A DNA stretch of 64,000 nucleotides from positions 1,756,762-1,820,761 of the forward strand of contig ML213505.1 of assembly GCA_004369045.1 (NCBI GenBank), written 5' to 3'. The translations under genes and the position numbers were made by a program. The notes under the pieces are model-generated. The model saw only the letters and a list, made by a program, of their open reading frames with translations, made no database searches and had not been told where the DNA came from. Source of the DNA: Heliocybe sulcata (lineage: Eukaryota; Basidiomycota; Agaricomycetes; Gloeophyllales; Gloeophyllaceae). Of this stretch, positions 1 to 12,917 are shown piece after piece. Numbering within the stretch: the first letter of the stretch is position 1; each line of letters starts with the position of its first letter.

Positions 1-433
1 ACAGGAGCAGGAGCACTGTGCAGATTACTGAAATGTGGCACTACAAATCAAAAACTGTAGTCTCGACTACAACCGGAGTTTCAATAAAGTGTTATCGAGA
101 CTACACTTTTAATTCCCACAGTTTCTCGGCATTATCGTGGGAGGATCTGCATTGTTCGGCGTCGACCCGGTAAAGACTCTTCCTTCGTAAACTCAGGACT
201 CGTAATTATAAATCTTCGTTCACCACAAGCTTGGGTTAAACTGACATGTCATTGAAAATTAATATCAACATACTGTATTTGTGTAATGAGTTTCCCGACC
301 CGAATGCACGATCATGATCAGGCAAGCCGCAACACCGTCCCGATCCACTGCTCCCGGCACAAGGTACCTTTTCGGGATGTCCCCGCCGAATTCGCCGGGA
401 TGAAGCGATCAAGTTACAGCACCAAACTGGTAA

Positions 434-514
434 TAACCCCTAAAAGCGAGTGTCAAAGTGGAACCCTACAGGCCTCTGCACCGAAAGGATAACCGATTCC
501 TAGGGAATCGGAAT
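434..514 (+). repeat. dispersed palindromic-core repeat, copy 1
   Basis: About 80 bp that recurs at 627-706. Both copies share a GTGTCAAAGTGG block, a GGCCTCTGCACCGAAA block and then a palindromic core CCGATTC..GAATCGG. A third, shorter and inverted match lies near 56979-57020. The core can fold into a hairpin. Family unknown; it resembles a small non-coding dispersed element. Confidence 0.6.
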
Positions 515-626
515 ATACAGGCCCAGCTGCAAAGAGAACTTTGTGGGACCGTAAGGGGAAGAAGCGTGGCGGACCAAGCTAAACACAAAGTATATAGCCG
601 AAGGCATTCTAACCAAATAATGTAAG

Positions 627-706
627 TACCCCTATTGAGCAAGTGTCAAAGTGGAGCGCCATAGGCCTCTGCACCGAAATGATAACCGATTCTAGGGAAT
701 CGGAAT
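627..706 (+). repeat. dispersed palindromic-core repeat, copy 2
   Basis: Direct repeat of 434-514, with about one mismatch in five outside the conserved blocks. It has the same order of blocks: ACCCCT, GTGTCAAAGTGG, GGCCTCTGCACCGAAA, ATAACCGATTC, GAATCGGAAT. It sits close upstream of the myosin V start codon. Confidence 0.6.
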
Positions 707-807
707 TAGGAGCCATCACCCCGAAAGGGAATCCCACGTGGCTCGGCTACGGACTGCCCAACCATCCACTGGCAAGGCGCGCCCCTCACGACCGTGCTCC
801 GCTGGCC

Positions 808-3800
808 ATGGCGGAAAACGTCTATAGCAAGGGAACCAGGGTCTGGTTCGTCGACAAAGAGCAAGCATGGGTCTCCGCAGAGGTTACTTCCGTCGCGAGA
901 AACGACGATGCGATCAAGCTGGTCTTCGTCGATGAACGCGGCAAGGTGTGTCTCGGGCTTGATAAATGCGGAGGCAGTATGCTCACTACGTGTGGTAGGA
1001 AAGTACCATTGACACGACGGTCAAGAAAATCAAAGATGGGGACGAGAGTCTGCCGCCACTACGAAACCCTCCGTTATTGGAGACGGCAGATGACTTGGCT
1101 ACTCTGTCCCACTTGAACGAACCCTCTGGTGAGTCTTGCGTGCCATCATCCAACGTGCTACTCTGACCATACCTCCGTCTCCAGTACTTCACACCATCCG
1201 CAATCGCTATGCGCAACATAACATCTACACCTACAGTGGTATCGTCCTTATTGCTATGAATCCTTTCCAACGCGTGTCTCTTTATGGCCCGGAGATCGTC
1301 CAAGCGTACAGCGGTCGGAGGAGAGGAGAGTTGGAACCACATCTGTTTGCCATTGCAGAGGATGCGTACACGGCTATGAGACGGGAAGGCATGGGGCAGA
1401 CAATCATCGTTTCCGGTGAAAGGTGCGATCGGTTGTTCATGCTTGTCGGGCCGTTACTCACCGGTTGGCAGTGGTGCTGGAAAGACCGAATCGGCCAAGC
1501 TTATCATGAGGTACCTAGCCTCCGTAAACCCTCCGGATTCACCTGCAAAGGCCAAAACCAAGCTCACACTCGATGAAGCTAGCGAAGTGGAGCGGCAGAT
1601 CCTCGCCACTAATCCCATTCTCGAAGCCTTCGGTAACGCCAAGACAACTCGGAATGACAATTCGTCTCGGTTCGGTAAATATATCCAGGTGGGCACTCTT
1701 CTACGCTTAACTGCTAGACTCCGGACGAGAACCATCATGATAGATTCTCTTCGATGGGCAACAACAAATTGTCGGCGCAAGGATCCGCACCTACCTCCTT
1801 GAGCGTTCGCGGCTCGTCTACCAGCCACTCACGGAGCGTAACTACCACATTTTCTACCAGTTATGTGCTGGTGTACCCGTGAAGGAAAGGAAGGACATGG
1901 GCCTCGACACAGACGTCTCGAAGTTCCACTACCTAAAGCAGGGTGGACCCTCAGCAGCGTCCATCCCGGGCGTGGACGACGCAGATGAATTCCGCGGCAC
2001 GCAACAGGCGCTCTCAACCGTCGGTATCTCGGTTGAAAAGCAGTGGGCGGTCTTCCGGCTTCTCGCAGCCCTGCTCCATTTGGGTAATGTCAAGGTCACG
2101 CAAATGCGCAACGACGCCCAGCTGGATGAGAACGACTCCGCGCTGCTGCTAGCTACTCGGTTCCTTGGCGTCGATCTGCCAGAATTCAAGAAGTGGACTG
2201 TGAAGAAGCAGATCACGACGCGGTCGGAGAAGATCGTGACGGCTCTGAATGCGGCGCAGGCAACTGTGGTTCGAGACTCGGTGGCAAAATTCGTCTATGC
2301 ATGCTTGTTTGAGTGGCTTGTGGCTATTATTAACGACTCTCTCGCGGGTGAGAATGGAGAAGCTGCGAACAAGGCCGAGATGTTCATTGGTGTCTTGGAT
2401 ATCTACGGCTTTGAGCATTTCCAGAAGGTGGGGTCATATTGCTCGGTTTGTCGATGTCAGACTGACGTATGTGCCCATAGAACTCCTTCGAACAGTTCAG
2501 TATCAACTATGCAAATGAGAAGCTGCAACAAGAGGTGCGTAGCACGCTATGTGGCCGAGTTTTGAAGCGTTTGACGTTCGGCCATTAGTTTTATGCGCAC
2601 GTCTTCAAATTAGAGCAAGATGAATACGTCCGGGAAGAGATTAGCTGGACCTTCATCGACTTTCAGGACAACCAGCTCTGTATAGACGTGATCGAAGGCA
2701 AACTCGGTGTCTTGGCTCTCCTCGATGAAGAATCCCGGCTTCCTTCTGGTACTGACGCGTCTTTCCTGACGAAGCTGAACTCGCAACTGGCAAAACCGGA
2801 GTACAAGAACGTCTTCAAGAAGCCGCGGTTCGGCAACACTGCGTTCACGATTGCGCACTATGCGTTGGACGTCACGTACGAGGTAGAAGGCTTCCTGGAG
2901 AAGAACAGGGATACTGTTCCCGACGAGCATATGACCCTCCTGGCGACGACAAAGAACCCCTTCTTGAAGGAAGTGCTTGATGCTGCGCTGTCTAGCACAA
3001 AGCCTCCTGAGACACCCAATCCTGGCTCGCCTGCGCCTTCCGATGGCAGCGGAAGTTCCAAGCGGTCCTCGCTGATTCCTGATCCTGGGAGGTCATCAAT
3101 CGTTCAGGGCGGTTCGAGCTCGGGCCCTAGGCGGCCTGGCGCGGCTATCAAGAAGCCGACCTTGGGTTCGATCTTCAAGGGCTCGCTGACTAGTCTCATG
3201 GATACGCTCAGCATTACGGATGTGCACTATATTCGGTGTATCAAACCGAACGAGGCGAAGAAGGCTTGGGAGTTTACACCGCAGCAGGTGTTGGGCCAGC
3301 TTCGGGCTTGTGGTGTTTTGGAGACTATTCGTATCAGTTGTGCGGGTTACCCAACCCGATGGACATACGAGGAATTCGTTGAACGGTGCGGCTTTCCGTT
3401 TGCGAGCGACGCTTAGTGCAAGCACTGATCACCCTACAGGTACTACATGCTTGTTCCCTCCTCGTCATGGAAGCCTGCCATCCAGAAGATGACGCTTCAG
3501 CCCCTCACCCAAGAGATCCTTGACAAAACAATTAACGATCCTGACAAGTACCAGTTCGGTAAGACGAAGATCTTCTTCCGGGCTGGTATGCTTGCTGCTC
3601 TGGAGACTCTGCGTGGAAACCAGCTCAATGCGCTTGTCACCGTTGTGCAGAAGAACATGCGGCGACGTATGGCTGTCAAGCGGTACCAAGCGATGCGCAA
3701 GGCAGCGATCAAAATTCAGACGTGGTGGCGCGTTATTATGGCGAAGAACCTTGTTAGCAATATTAGGCGTGAAGTGTCTGCTATTCGCTTACAGCGAGGT

Positions 3801-6402
3801 GTCCGACGATTTATGCAACGACAAAAGTTCCTTGACACCCGCCAGGCGGTCGTACGCATCCAGAGTCGTGAGTACTGAGGTGGCATGTTCTTCTGTATGC
3901 ATTGCTAATAGCGGGGCGCACGATATAGGCATCCGTGGTGCACAGGCTCGCCGCGCTTATCGCTCAAACAAAACGGAGTTGGGCGCAGTTCTCCTGCAGA
4001 GACTCTTCCGTGGAATGTAAGTACTTGTTCCTGCCGGAGACGTCACGAGTGCTAATTGCCATGATAGTCTCGTTCGCCGAGCGTTCCGCACCGATGTCAA
4101 GCACGTGGTCTACTTGCAGTCATGTATGCGTCGGCGACTTGCCCGCAAGCAGCTCAAATTACTACGCCAAGAAGCTCGCTCGGCATCCAAATACAAGGAG
4201 ATATCCTACAAATTGGAGAACAAGGTCGTCGAGCTCACGCAGTCATTGCAGTCTCGAACAGAGGAGAAGCGTCAGTTGCAGACGAAATTGGGAGAAATTG
4301 AGCAACAGCTTCAGCACTGGATCTCGAGACACGAAGATGCCGACTTGCGTGCGAAGCAGCTGCAGGCCGACGTCCAGGTTGCTCAGTCAGAGTTGTCAAA
4401 ACGGGATGAGCTTCTGCGCCAGAAGGAGGAAGTAGAGAAGCGTCTTGAGGAGGCAATAGCGAAGGCTGTGGAGAAGGAGGAGATCATCCAGAAGCTCACC
4501 GATGACTTGATCAAACAAGCTGCTCAGCTTGAAAGTCAACAAAAGGTGCTGGAGTCGATGCCCTCCAGGACAACCGACGACAGCTCCGTTATCACGACGC
4601 TCAAGAACGAAGTCAGCAGTCTTCGGGAGCAACTTAACCGTGCCAATGCCCTCAATGCGCTCACGAAGAACAGTCGGGCTGAGCCACCTTCCCCTACCTT
4701 TGCACCTGCCCTTCGCGCAGCCGAGATGAACGGCACCAACGGGACGACCAACGGTTACGTTCCTGCGAACCGGCACCAGCGTCGCCACAGCTCCGCCGGC
4801 GTGTACAATATGACGCCTGCCGATAACCGTGCTTCTGCGGACGAGGTGATGATGATGGCCAAGCGCAACCAAGCGGCGGAGCCTCGTGCGGTTTCCGTCG
4901 CATACAACGGTGAGGACGGTCTTCCCAGGTTCAGGCCACCAACAAGTCTGTCAAGCATCTACGACGATCCTGCAGATGAGAAGATCCGGCTGCTGCAAGA
5001 TGCGAAGCGCTTGGATGAGGACGTGTTAGACGGTCTTATCCGGGGTCTCAAGATCCCAGCCCCGAGTCTCACTAACCCTGCGGCTATGAAGGAGATCTTA
5101 TTCCCCGCGAATCTCATTAGTCTGGTGACTAATGAGATGTGGAGATATGGGTTGATCCAGGAGAGCGAGAGGTTCCTCGCGAACGTCATGCAGACGATTC
5201 AGTCGCATGTGATGGTGAGTATCAGACATTTCATTGCCGTCCCAGACAGCCTGGGTGACTCATCTGCCCTCCTTAGTCCTTCAGCGGGGAGGATGCAATT
5301 ATCCCTGGCATCTTCTGGCTTTCGAACGTCCACGAGATGCTGTCCTTCATATGCGTGGCTGAGAGCGATATGCTGCAAGGTATCGGTCCTGGTGACGAGA
5401 ACGCGATCCGTCCCTTCGACTGGGCTGACTACGAGCGACTTGTGTCCGTGGTAAAGCACGATCTCGACAGTCTTGAGTACAACATCTACCATACGTGGAT
5501 GCAAGAGACTAAGAAGCGCTTGGCGAAGATGGTCATTCCTGCGCTGATCGAGAGCCAATCGCTGCCTGGCTTTACCACCAGTGACGGTGGAGGACGCCTG
5601 TTCAATCGGTTGCTCAACTCCAACACGCAGCCAGCCTTCAACATGGACGATATCTTGAATCTCCTGAACAAGGTCTGGAAGAGTCTGAAGAGCTACTACA
5701 TGGAGGAATCGGTGATCCAGCAGGTCATCACTGAGCTCTTGAAGCTGATCGGCGTCACGAGTTTCAATGACCTATTGATGAGGAGGAACTTTTCGTCATG
5801 GAAGCGAGGTATGCTTCAGATGCAGTCTTGTCGAGACGTTTACTTACAATACTCTTCGCGCAGCCATGCAGATCCAGTACAACATCACCCGTATTGAGGA
5901 GTGGTGCAAGTCTCATGATATGCCCGAGGGTACATTGCAGCTCGAACATTTGATGCAGGCGACGAAACTTCTTCAGCTGAAGAAGGTCTGTGATTGTGTC
6001 CCTTGCACTAATGTTCTCGCTGATATCTTCTTTCTTCAGTCTACGCAGGCTGATATTGAGATCATCTACGATGTCTGCTGGATGCTCAGCCCTATGCAAA
6101 TACAGCGCATGTGCACGAACTACTATGTCGCTGATTACGAGGTGAGTATCCCGTCATTTCCGTGAACGTTGCACTCATGCGACACCACTCTGCAGAACCC
6201 CATCTCACCTGAAATCCTCCGGGTTGTCGCTTCTCGGGTCAACGCTAACGACCGTAACGACCATCTGCTCCTCTCACCCGAGACAGAGGAAGTAGGACCC
6301 TACGAACTGCCCCTACCTCGCGATGTCTCAGGACTGGAGACTTATGTTCCCGCATACCTCAATGTATCACATCTCCGAAGATTAGCAGCGCTGGTAGCAT
6401 GA
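808..6402 (+). CDS. myo5: class V myosin heavy chain
   Basis: Actin-based motor that moves vesicles and organelles toward the hyphal tip. The spliced frame shows the SH3-like N-terminus, a motor head with P-loop [11 protein letters not shown] (an intron splits it near 1420-1472), switch I region [10 protein letters not shown] and relay region LDIYGFEHF, then the actin-binding part with [12 protein letters not shown]. Next come IQ motifs (about 3600-4150), a coiled coil (about 4190-4640), a polar linker and a C-terminal cargo-binding DIL domain (about 5000-6390). Loop 2 (about 3000-3150) is rich in Pro, Ser and Gly. At least nine short introns interrupt it. The start was chosen because the ATG at 808 sits in GCCATGG and opens with [14 protein letters not shown], the usual class V beginning. 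Family assignment is secure; exact exon ends are inferred. Confidence 0.93.
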
Positions 6403-6596
6403 TCTTCGGGTAGTCGTCTCTCCTCTCGTCTCATAGGCATATAAGGATTGTTTTGTATTACAGTAATCTACATATTTAGGAGCTCTCGAGTACAGCACGA
6501 TTTTCAATTCCATAGTTCCAATTTTCATAGAGCAAAATTATACCCGACATTTCGGATTCACACCCCAAAATTATTTGTTAATTGGTGTGCGTGTGT

Positions 6597-7585
6597 CTAA
6601 GACGCCTCTTGTCGCACAATGATTAGTTGTGCACCGTCTTCCACTTGCCCAGCGAGTTCCACACTGGTGGCCAGTAGTCTACGCTCGTCAGCCTCGAGCA
6701 AGCGTTTGTACAGCCTTAGCGGCTACAGCGCATATTGGTGGTGAATCAACAATGGCAATGCCTCAGTACGTACCCTAGCATCCGAGGAGGACAACGAAAA
6801 ATGAGCCGCGAGACAGTCCAGAGCTTTACCAGCTCCGATGGACTGGTTCAATCGTCAGAGAGTACTGTATACGGGAAAGGTGAGGAAAGTACCTTCCGGA
6901 ACCAAAAGATCTTCTCTTGATCGCTGTTCTCCAGGGTCACTCGAACGTGGAGCCGCTGGTCTACGGCTACCGATGCAGACTTATCCCGTGGGTCACCAGG
7001 GCCTGCTTGATGGCGCATCTTCATAACCTGCACTTTCTGCAGCTGAGCCAGTTTTTTAGGATCCTTGGTTTTCGGTGTTGTGCTCGGTTTGACAGTCTTC
7101 TGAGAACCAGACGGAGGAAAGTGCTTTTGCAGAAGAGCCTGAGCAGCCTCATTCTTCGGCGGCTGAGACGTCGTGGGGTCTGCTGCAGAACAGGAGTGCG
7201 ACTCGGGGTAGCGGTGGCTGCCCATCCATTCAGATCCTTGAGAGGCAAAGCCATGATGGACCGGCGATATCGTAACTCACGCAGCGCAAAAGGCTAGATG
7301 ACACCGCGGGCACAAGGCAGCTTGCCTCCCAGCGTGATCGCCAGCGTCCGAGACGTACGACTCTAGGCTCGGTTTATTGCACGAGTCGAGCGCACACCTT
7401 TCCAGCTTTCGTAACGAGGTTGACCCGGGTACTGTGGCGGAACTGGAGGAACTGGTACATTCATGTGCGTCTGGAGAAATGTGATGTCTGCAGAAGAAAC
7501 GCTCGCAGCCACATTTTATGGGCAAAAAGTCGAGTTCATTACAAGACTGGACTGAGCAGTGTGCGCCTATTTCTTGCAGGTCCAT
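6597..7585 (-). CDS. CUZ1: AN1 zinc-finger and ubiquitin-like protein, CUZ1 type
   Basis: Homologue of yeast Cuz1 and animal ZFAND1, which link the Cdc48/p97 ATPase to the proteasome during arsenite and protein stress. The start at 7585 gives MDLQEIGAHCSVQSCN, the family N-terminus. A first AN1 finger (CGCERFFCRHHISPDAHEC) is followed by a second one that spans an intron (donor after 7281, acceptor before 7217), joining to FCAAHRYPESHSC. A basic linker leads into a C-terminal ubiquitin-like domain (HVRVTLENS..KIFWFRK, SIGAGKALDCLAAHF, GAQLIIVRQEAS). The last two exons are short and were joined by eye. It converges on myosin V and is divergent from VPS2. Confidence 0.88.
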
Positions 7586-7775
7586 GTTTTCAGAAAGTAA
7601 AGGATTGTCGTCGAAGCCGGGAGGCCAGGAGGTCAAAGGCGGGGATTTCGAAAGCAGTGTGGCACAGCTGATGGCTGATGCGGAGGATGCCGGACGGACC
7701 TGATTGGTCGTTTGTTCACTTGCTGTGGCGCGCAGCGCAAGTTACCACCATTCACTGTAGTACTGCGCCTTGACC
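7586..7775. promoter_or_regulatory. shared divergent promoter, CUZ1/VPS2
   Basis: The start codons of CUZ1 (minus) and VPS2 (plus) lie 190 bp apart, so both promoters must sit here. No element was recognised with confidence. Confidence 0.6.
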
Positions 7776-8739
7776 ATGAATATCATAGTGAGTGCACTCA
7801 GCTAGCCATGAATGCAGCGATAATTGAATCTTGAACAGGAAACATTGTTTGGGCGCACAGTCACCCCCGCAGAGCGGTTACGCCAGCATCAGCGTGCCCT
7901 GGCGAAGGCGCAGCGGGAGCTCGATCGCGAACGCACCAAGCTCGAGCAGCAGGAGAAGAAGCTCGTCATGGACATTAAGAAGAGCGCAAAGGCGGGGCAA
8001 ATGGTGAACGAGCTCGTTCTTCCGGAGACATCCTCAGGCGTTGAGCAGTCTATTCTGTGCTAGAATGCGTGCAAAGTGATGGCCAAGGATCTCGTGCGGA
8101 CGAGGCGCTATGTGCAGAAGTTCTACCAGATGCGGACACAGCTGCAGGCCGTTGGGTTGCGCATTCAGACGCTGAGGAGTAATCAGCAGATGGCGGATGC
8201 TATGCGGGGTGCGACGCGGGTGAGTGTTACGCGATAACTATCTACCAGGGCCTATGCTAATGGTACTCCTCGGATGACAGGCGATGGCGTCTATGAATCG
8301 CGGTCTCAACCTACCTGCTATCCAGCGGATTATGAACGAGTTTGAGAAGGAGAGCTCTATGATGGACATGAAGGAGGAAATGATGTCTGATGCGATAGAC
8401 GACGTCATGGACGACGAGCTAGAGGACGAAGAGGAAGAGGGCGACAAGATTCTGAAGGAAGTCTTGGATGAGATCGGTGTATCACTGTCGCAGCAGGTGC
8501 GTCTCGTTATTCTCTTACTTCCTGTTGACCATCATCAAACGCCTTCGACCCAGCTCACGGACGCGCCGACTGGTCTTGCCGCCCAATCCACTCTCGCAGA
8601 ACGACAGCCCGTCGCACTAGGGGAGACAGGAGGGCCTAGCGCAGGTGGTAGCGCACCGAAGTCAGGTGGCGACGCAGGCGGAGGCATGTCGGACGAGGAC
8701 GCGCTGCAAGCCCGGTTGGACGCCTTGCGAAGAGGTTGA
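7776..8739 (+). CDS. VPS2: ESCRT-III subunit VPS2/DID4 (CHMP2)
   Basis: ESCRT-III protein that polymerises on endosomal membranes and recruits the Vps4 ATPase in multivesicular body formation. The first coding exon is only 12 nt (7776-7787, MNII); the second starts at 7839 and reads ETLFGRTVTPAERLRQHQRAL. Further introns join GQM to NACKVMAKDLVRTRRYV, ATR to AMASMNRGLNLP, and SQQ to LTDAPTG. The basic N-terminal helices, MDMKEEMMSDAIDDVMDDE and the C-terminal MIM1 motif LQARLDALRRG match CHMP2 in order and length (about 225 residues). The tiny first exon decides the start: the later in-frame ATG at 7824 lies in the intron. Confidence 0.92.
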
Positions 8740-8824
8740 TGTGCCGACCATCTCATGTTGTTTTACCTTTCGATATTATTTTTGGCAAATATAGTAATGT
8801 ATCATGTATTGGATACCATGGCAA

Positions 8825-11592
8825 TTAGACACGCAGAGCAACCACAGCCCGAGCCTCTTGGAGGCTGAGTTTCCATGTGATACCCGATCCGCTATAGAAT
8901 TCGTCTACATTCTCCTCCTTTGCAAGCTATTAGGACCACAACGAACGAACCAAGTGATTAATCGTCTGCTTACCGCGTCGAGATTCAGTAATGTAGACAT
9001 CTGCTGCAGGCGCAAGAACTTCTCTCGAGCGTCCCCGAACGCGGTTTGGGAGGTCAGGTAGCTAACGACAGCACGCAGGTCCCGGTCAAAACGGATGGCT
9101 CCAAGCTGGACATGATCGTAAGCAACCCTCGAGGATGCGAAATCAAAATACACACCTCAGTAAACTTCATCGTCATGACCGACTTTTCCCAAGGCCGGAT
9201 CAGCACATCCAGCACCAGTCCAAAGAATAGCTGGTAATTGTTATCCGTAAACGTGCCCTATCAGCCAACAATCGCCGTCATCATCAGTCCTTCTTCGATG
9301 TTATACATACTGAGCTGCCTCACCATGTAGCCCTCCACCAGCCCTTCCCAGGCCTTCACAAACCGTTTACGCACCACATCCTGGTATTCGGCCTGGTTAT
9401 AGCCCTCCTCGTCCAGGACGTACGACACATCTCTGTAGATATCAAGAAGGAATGTACGGAGCTTCGGGCGCATGAGCTGGTTGAACAATTGTTCAATGCC
9501 GGCCTGGGATAATCATTATCATCATCACAAACGCCTTCGAATAGAGTCTGGTGAGAGGACGTACGCGCAGGGTGGACTTATACTTGGACGCGAGGATAGA
9601 GAACGACGCAATGCAACTAATGACCTGGGAAACTTCGCTGTCGAGGAAAGCCTGCGAAACTGCGCTGGACGCCTGCATGTCCTTGGTGAGGCGGTCCATA
9701 TGCTGCGACGACACGTCCAAGTCGTTTAACAGGATCTACGGCCGCTAGTGAGCTCAGACTGAAGCAAAGAAATGAATTAACTCACGATAAATGCTACCCT
9801 CGCCTCCCTCTCTCCCCTCTCTCCCCTGCCACCCGCACCCGCACCAGTGCGATATACGTCGTCCAGCTTTCTCTTAATCACGCCCGCATAATCCCTATCC
9901 ATTACGTCTCTAAGTAAATCCGCCACCCTCCTCACGGTGGGCGCATTGCCCGACGAGAGGAGACGTTGCAACACGAACTTGAAAATGTAGAAGACGTCGT
10001 CGGGGGTGGTGGTGGTTGCGGGGGAGGCGGAGGGGTCCGGGGAGGAGAGTCGGTGCGCTTTGTCGATGACGGTGCGGGTGTACCAGATCTCGAGGGGGAC
10101 GTAGTAGGTCATGAGCATCGTTTCGAAGGTTTGACCGCACGCTAGCATGGCTTTTGTTTGTTCAAAAACAGGAGGTTCCGGTTCACTGTCCTCCTGAGCT
10201 TCCTGTTTTTCGGGGTCTTCGGACTCTTCTGGTGCCTCCTGGTCCTTACATTGGCCTAGGGGAGGGGTATAAAGATTACCTAACATACCTCTAAGCGTTC
10301 GATGAGGAACTTCTTCAGAAGGCTCCAGCGCCCGGCCATTCCAGTTGCCTCCGTAAGCACTTTATCCACTTCCCTCGGATCCGGGCCCTCATCCTCTTGC
10401 GACGGCTGTTTCCTTACCATCGGAGACGAGGTCTGGAGGGTATGGAATACCGCGTTGGAGGTTTCTGAAAGCTACATACACTGAGGATCAGTGGCGGAGG
10501 TCGTCGAGATGGGCGAGGTCTACCTTGCGCTTCATAGCCCGATCCTCTTCCCAGCCTTCAATGAGACCTTGTACCACCCGTAAGCATTCCTTGAGCAGAC
10601 GGTCAACGACGGCAGACATTTTGCCTGGCCCGTAGTATTTCTCAACAACGGGCTGGTGCTGGTCGACGATGAGGGCTATGTTTTCGAACAATGCGGTAAG
10701 GGCTGTGACGTAGTACAGTGGGGATGATGCTATGTGACAATGGTGAACTCTTCATACAAGTACGAAAGGGAGCCAGTACGCACTCTTTGCGGAAGGGGGA
10801 GCCCGAACTCGCACAAGGCCCACTACAAAGGACGCATAGGCCTCCAGACCCTCCGCTTCGCATCCAATAGTAGGGAATAGCTTGAAATACCGCGTCGTCG
10901 CAGCTGCATCGCGCGTCTTTGCCGCCTCATTAAAGCGTTCCCGAAATATCGACAGCAGCTTCTCCTTCGCGAGCTGCACGCTCTGTGCAGGCGGGAGGGG
11001 ATTTTCAGATGTAGGCTGGAGGGGAAAGGAGAGGGGTCGAATGAGATTGCATTCTATGCAGGGTGGTGTATTTACCGACTACGGCTGTCTCTGCAAACTG
11101 TCCTGTGAGGACCTCCGATGGGAGGGCCATAGCGCGGGCGCAGTGGCGCGTCGCGGACTCCCAGTCCTGACTTTCGATGGCGGATTGCATGGCTGAAATG
11201 GAGGACTGACCATATATGCCATGGTTATTACAGAGGGTAGATACATGGATGATGTGTATATTGACCTTCAACTCTAACACCTGGCCGACCCTGTCTGACG
11301 CCAGCCGTATCCGCCGCATCTCCTCGTCTAACAATCGAACACGGCCTCCCACACGCTCAGCGGTTTGTGCTGTTGCACCAACTTTGTCGGACAGTAGTTG
11401 CGCATCTTCATGCAACACGTCAAGTTGAGGGAGGAGTGACTCGAGGCGACTCAGGGAGGAGATGATGGGATCCCTGGCTTGCAGTAATTCGGAAAGCGAG
11501 TTGGATAGTTCACTTTCTTCTGATTCAAGTGAAGATAAAGCAGACAGAATCTCCGGGAGCGTAGAAAGCGACGCGAGTGAAGCTTGCACCAT
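8825..11592 (-). CDS. COG4: conserved oligomeric Golgi complex subunit 4
   Basis: Tethering factor of the COG complex, lobe A, acting in retrograde traffic within the Golgi. Reading the minus strand from 11592 gives MVQASLASLSTLPEILSALS, a helical N-terminal region and GGRVRLLDEEMRRIRLASD. An intron joins ELK to SSISAMQSAIESQDWESATR. Later exons carry GLEAYASFVVGLVR, ENIALIVDQHQPVVEKYYG and FETMLMTYYVPLEIWYTR. The protein ends VDEFYSGSGITWKLSLQEAR, the typical COG4 tail, after a last intron near 8930-8983. The product is near 780 residues, normal for the family. An upstream in-frame alternative start (11628) exists, but 11592 fits fungal homologues better. Confidence 0.88.
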
Positions 11593-12131
11593 CTTCGCAA
11601 AGCCTTCGATTGGCTTGCTACGACACACGTCCCGATGTCAGAGGTGCCCCGTTCAGTGGAGGATATGTCGGATACCACACGGGGTAAAGACAGCTGCTCT
11701 ATGCATATAAAGATCCGCGTCGATGAGTATAGCGAGTCGCCAGACGCGCTCTGAGATCACTCGGGGACTGCCGCACGCGGGCCGTGGCCGGGCCGACGCG
11801 GGGCGTCAATATTTCAATCGTTGCAAGTTCTATAAACACAAATGCGCCACTGGAAGTGAAGCCGACGCAACCAGAAAATCCAGCAGCCACCCCCCCTACG
11901 AACAGGTATTGAATGACACAGCCTATATTACAACGTGCCTTCAGCAGCGCGAGACTCGACGTGAAATGCAGGATCTAGGCCGGCATGACCGATAAGACCG
12001 AGCGCGACCGGATGGTACCCCCCGGATCTTTTGCCCTTACATTCAGACAAACTCGCTAAAGGCTCGCAGGCAGCCGGCGGGATATGAGGCAGGCGAAAGG
12101 GGTGAGCCGATGCTCACCAAGAAAGAGATGT
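11593..12131. other. intergenic, COG4 leader and GAR1 3' side
   Basis: About 540 bp between two minus-strand genes. Open frames here are short, on both strands, and show no conserved motif. It probably holds the COG4 promoter and leader and the GAR1 3' untranslated region. Confidence 0.6.
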
Positions 12132-12917
12132 TCATGAGCCTCTGAAACCACCGCGGCCTCCACCACGCCCGCCTCCGAAACCACGACTTCCTCCCCGTCC
12201 ACCTCCACGCCCGCCTCCAAATCCGCCTCCGAAGCCACCACGCCCACCACCACGATCTCCACCGAATCCGCCGCGGAAGCCCCGACCTCTTGGAGCACCT
12301 CTCTGGAATCCCCCGCCACGCCCACCACCGCGACCACCGCCAGGGCCGCCTCTCGCACCCCTGGCCCTCTCTGAACAGCAGGAGATATTAGTCACAAGTA
12401 TTGAAGAATGCAAAGGCCGTACGCACTCGCAACACCTCCGGCAGCTTTTGGTTTGGGCAAAAATCGCTCTATAGGTAGAAGCTTGTCTCCCGCGATATAC
12501 ACCTTGTCCCCCTTTTTGAAACTGCTGGCAATCATACCCTCCCCCATTTTAATGGAGAAATAGACTTCGTTTATTGGCCCGAGGATTTCGTCGACTTTGC
12601 CAATAACGGATTTGTTCTGGAGGTAGATGGGAGCATTGAAATATGGCACTTTTTCGGGCATAGTTGAGGAGCATAGCATCTCATCTTCGACAGCATGGAC
12701 GAAGGAGCCCATCTCTGAAGTACTTGAATCAATTTCTGGAGCCTTCTTCACGCAAAACGAAACTCACCGAGAACCGTGTCTGGAGGACCCATATCCCGTT
12801 GTTGGAATCCTCCGCGTCCTCCCCCTCGTCCTCCCCCTTAACTAAAACATGAGGAAAGACGCGAAGTTAGCATACATGGGACGCACCTCGACTGAAACCT
12901 CTGCCTCCGCGACTCAT
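12132..12917 (-). CDS. GAR1: H/ACA snoRNP subunit GAR1
   Basis: Nucleolar protein of H/ACA particles that guide pseudouridylation of rRNA. It starts at 12917 with [11 protein letters not shown]. An intron then joins a second Gly/Arg stretch leading to [14 protein letters not shown], and another joins to [16 protein letters not shown]. The central beta-barrel reads [20 protein letters not shown] and [16 protein letters not shown], the hallmark Gar1 core. A last intron (after GGVA) joins to [13 protein letters not shown] and a long RGG/FGG tail ending at 12132. Both glycine-arginine domains are present, as in yeast Gar1. It is head to head with PEX6. Confidence 0.92.

Larger units (their letters stand above)
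1..807. other. intergenic region, 5' side of myosin V
   Basis: I see no convincing gene here. The stretch holds an 11-bp inverted repeat (56-66 against 95-105) and two diverged copies of a roughly 80-bp repeat with a palindromic core, listed separately. The second repeat copy ends about 100 bp before the myosin start, so it lies in the promoter or 5' leader. Short open frames lack any recognisable protein features. Confidence 0.6.

Noticed and set aside
56-105. 11-bp inverted repeat with 28-nt spacer as a possible small element or RNA hairpin
   Set aside because: Short and isolated; could arise by chance in AT-rich DNA.
12056-12358. Ala/Val/Gly-rich 100-codon minus-strand frame
   Set aside because: It is an alternative frame of the GAR1 RGG tail; splicing and homology favour the Gly/Arg frame.
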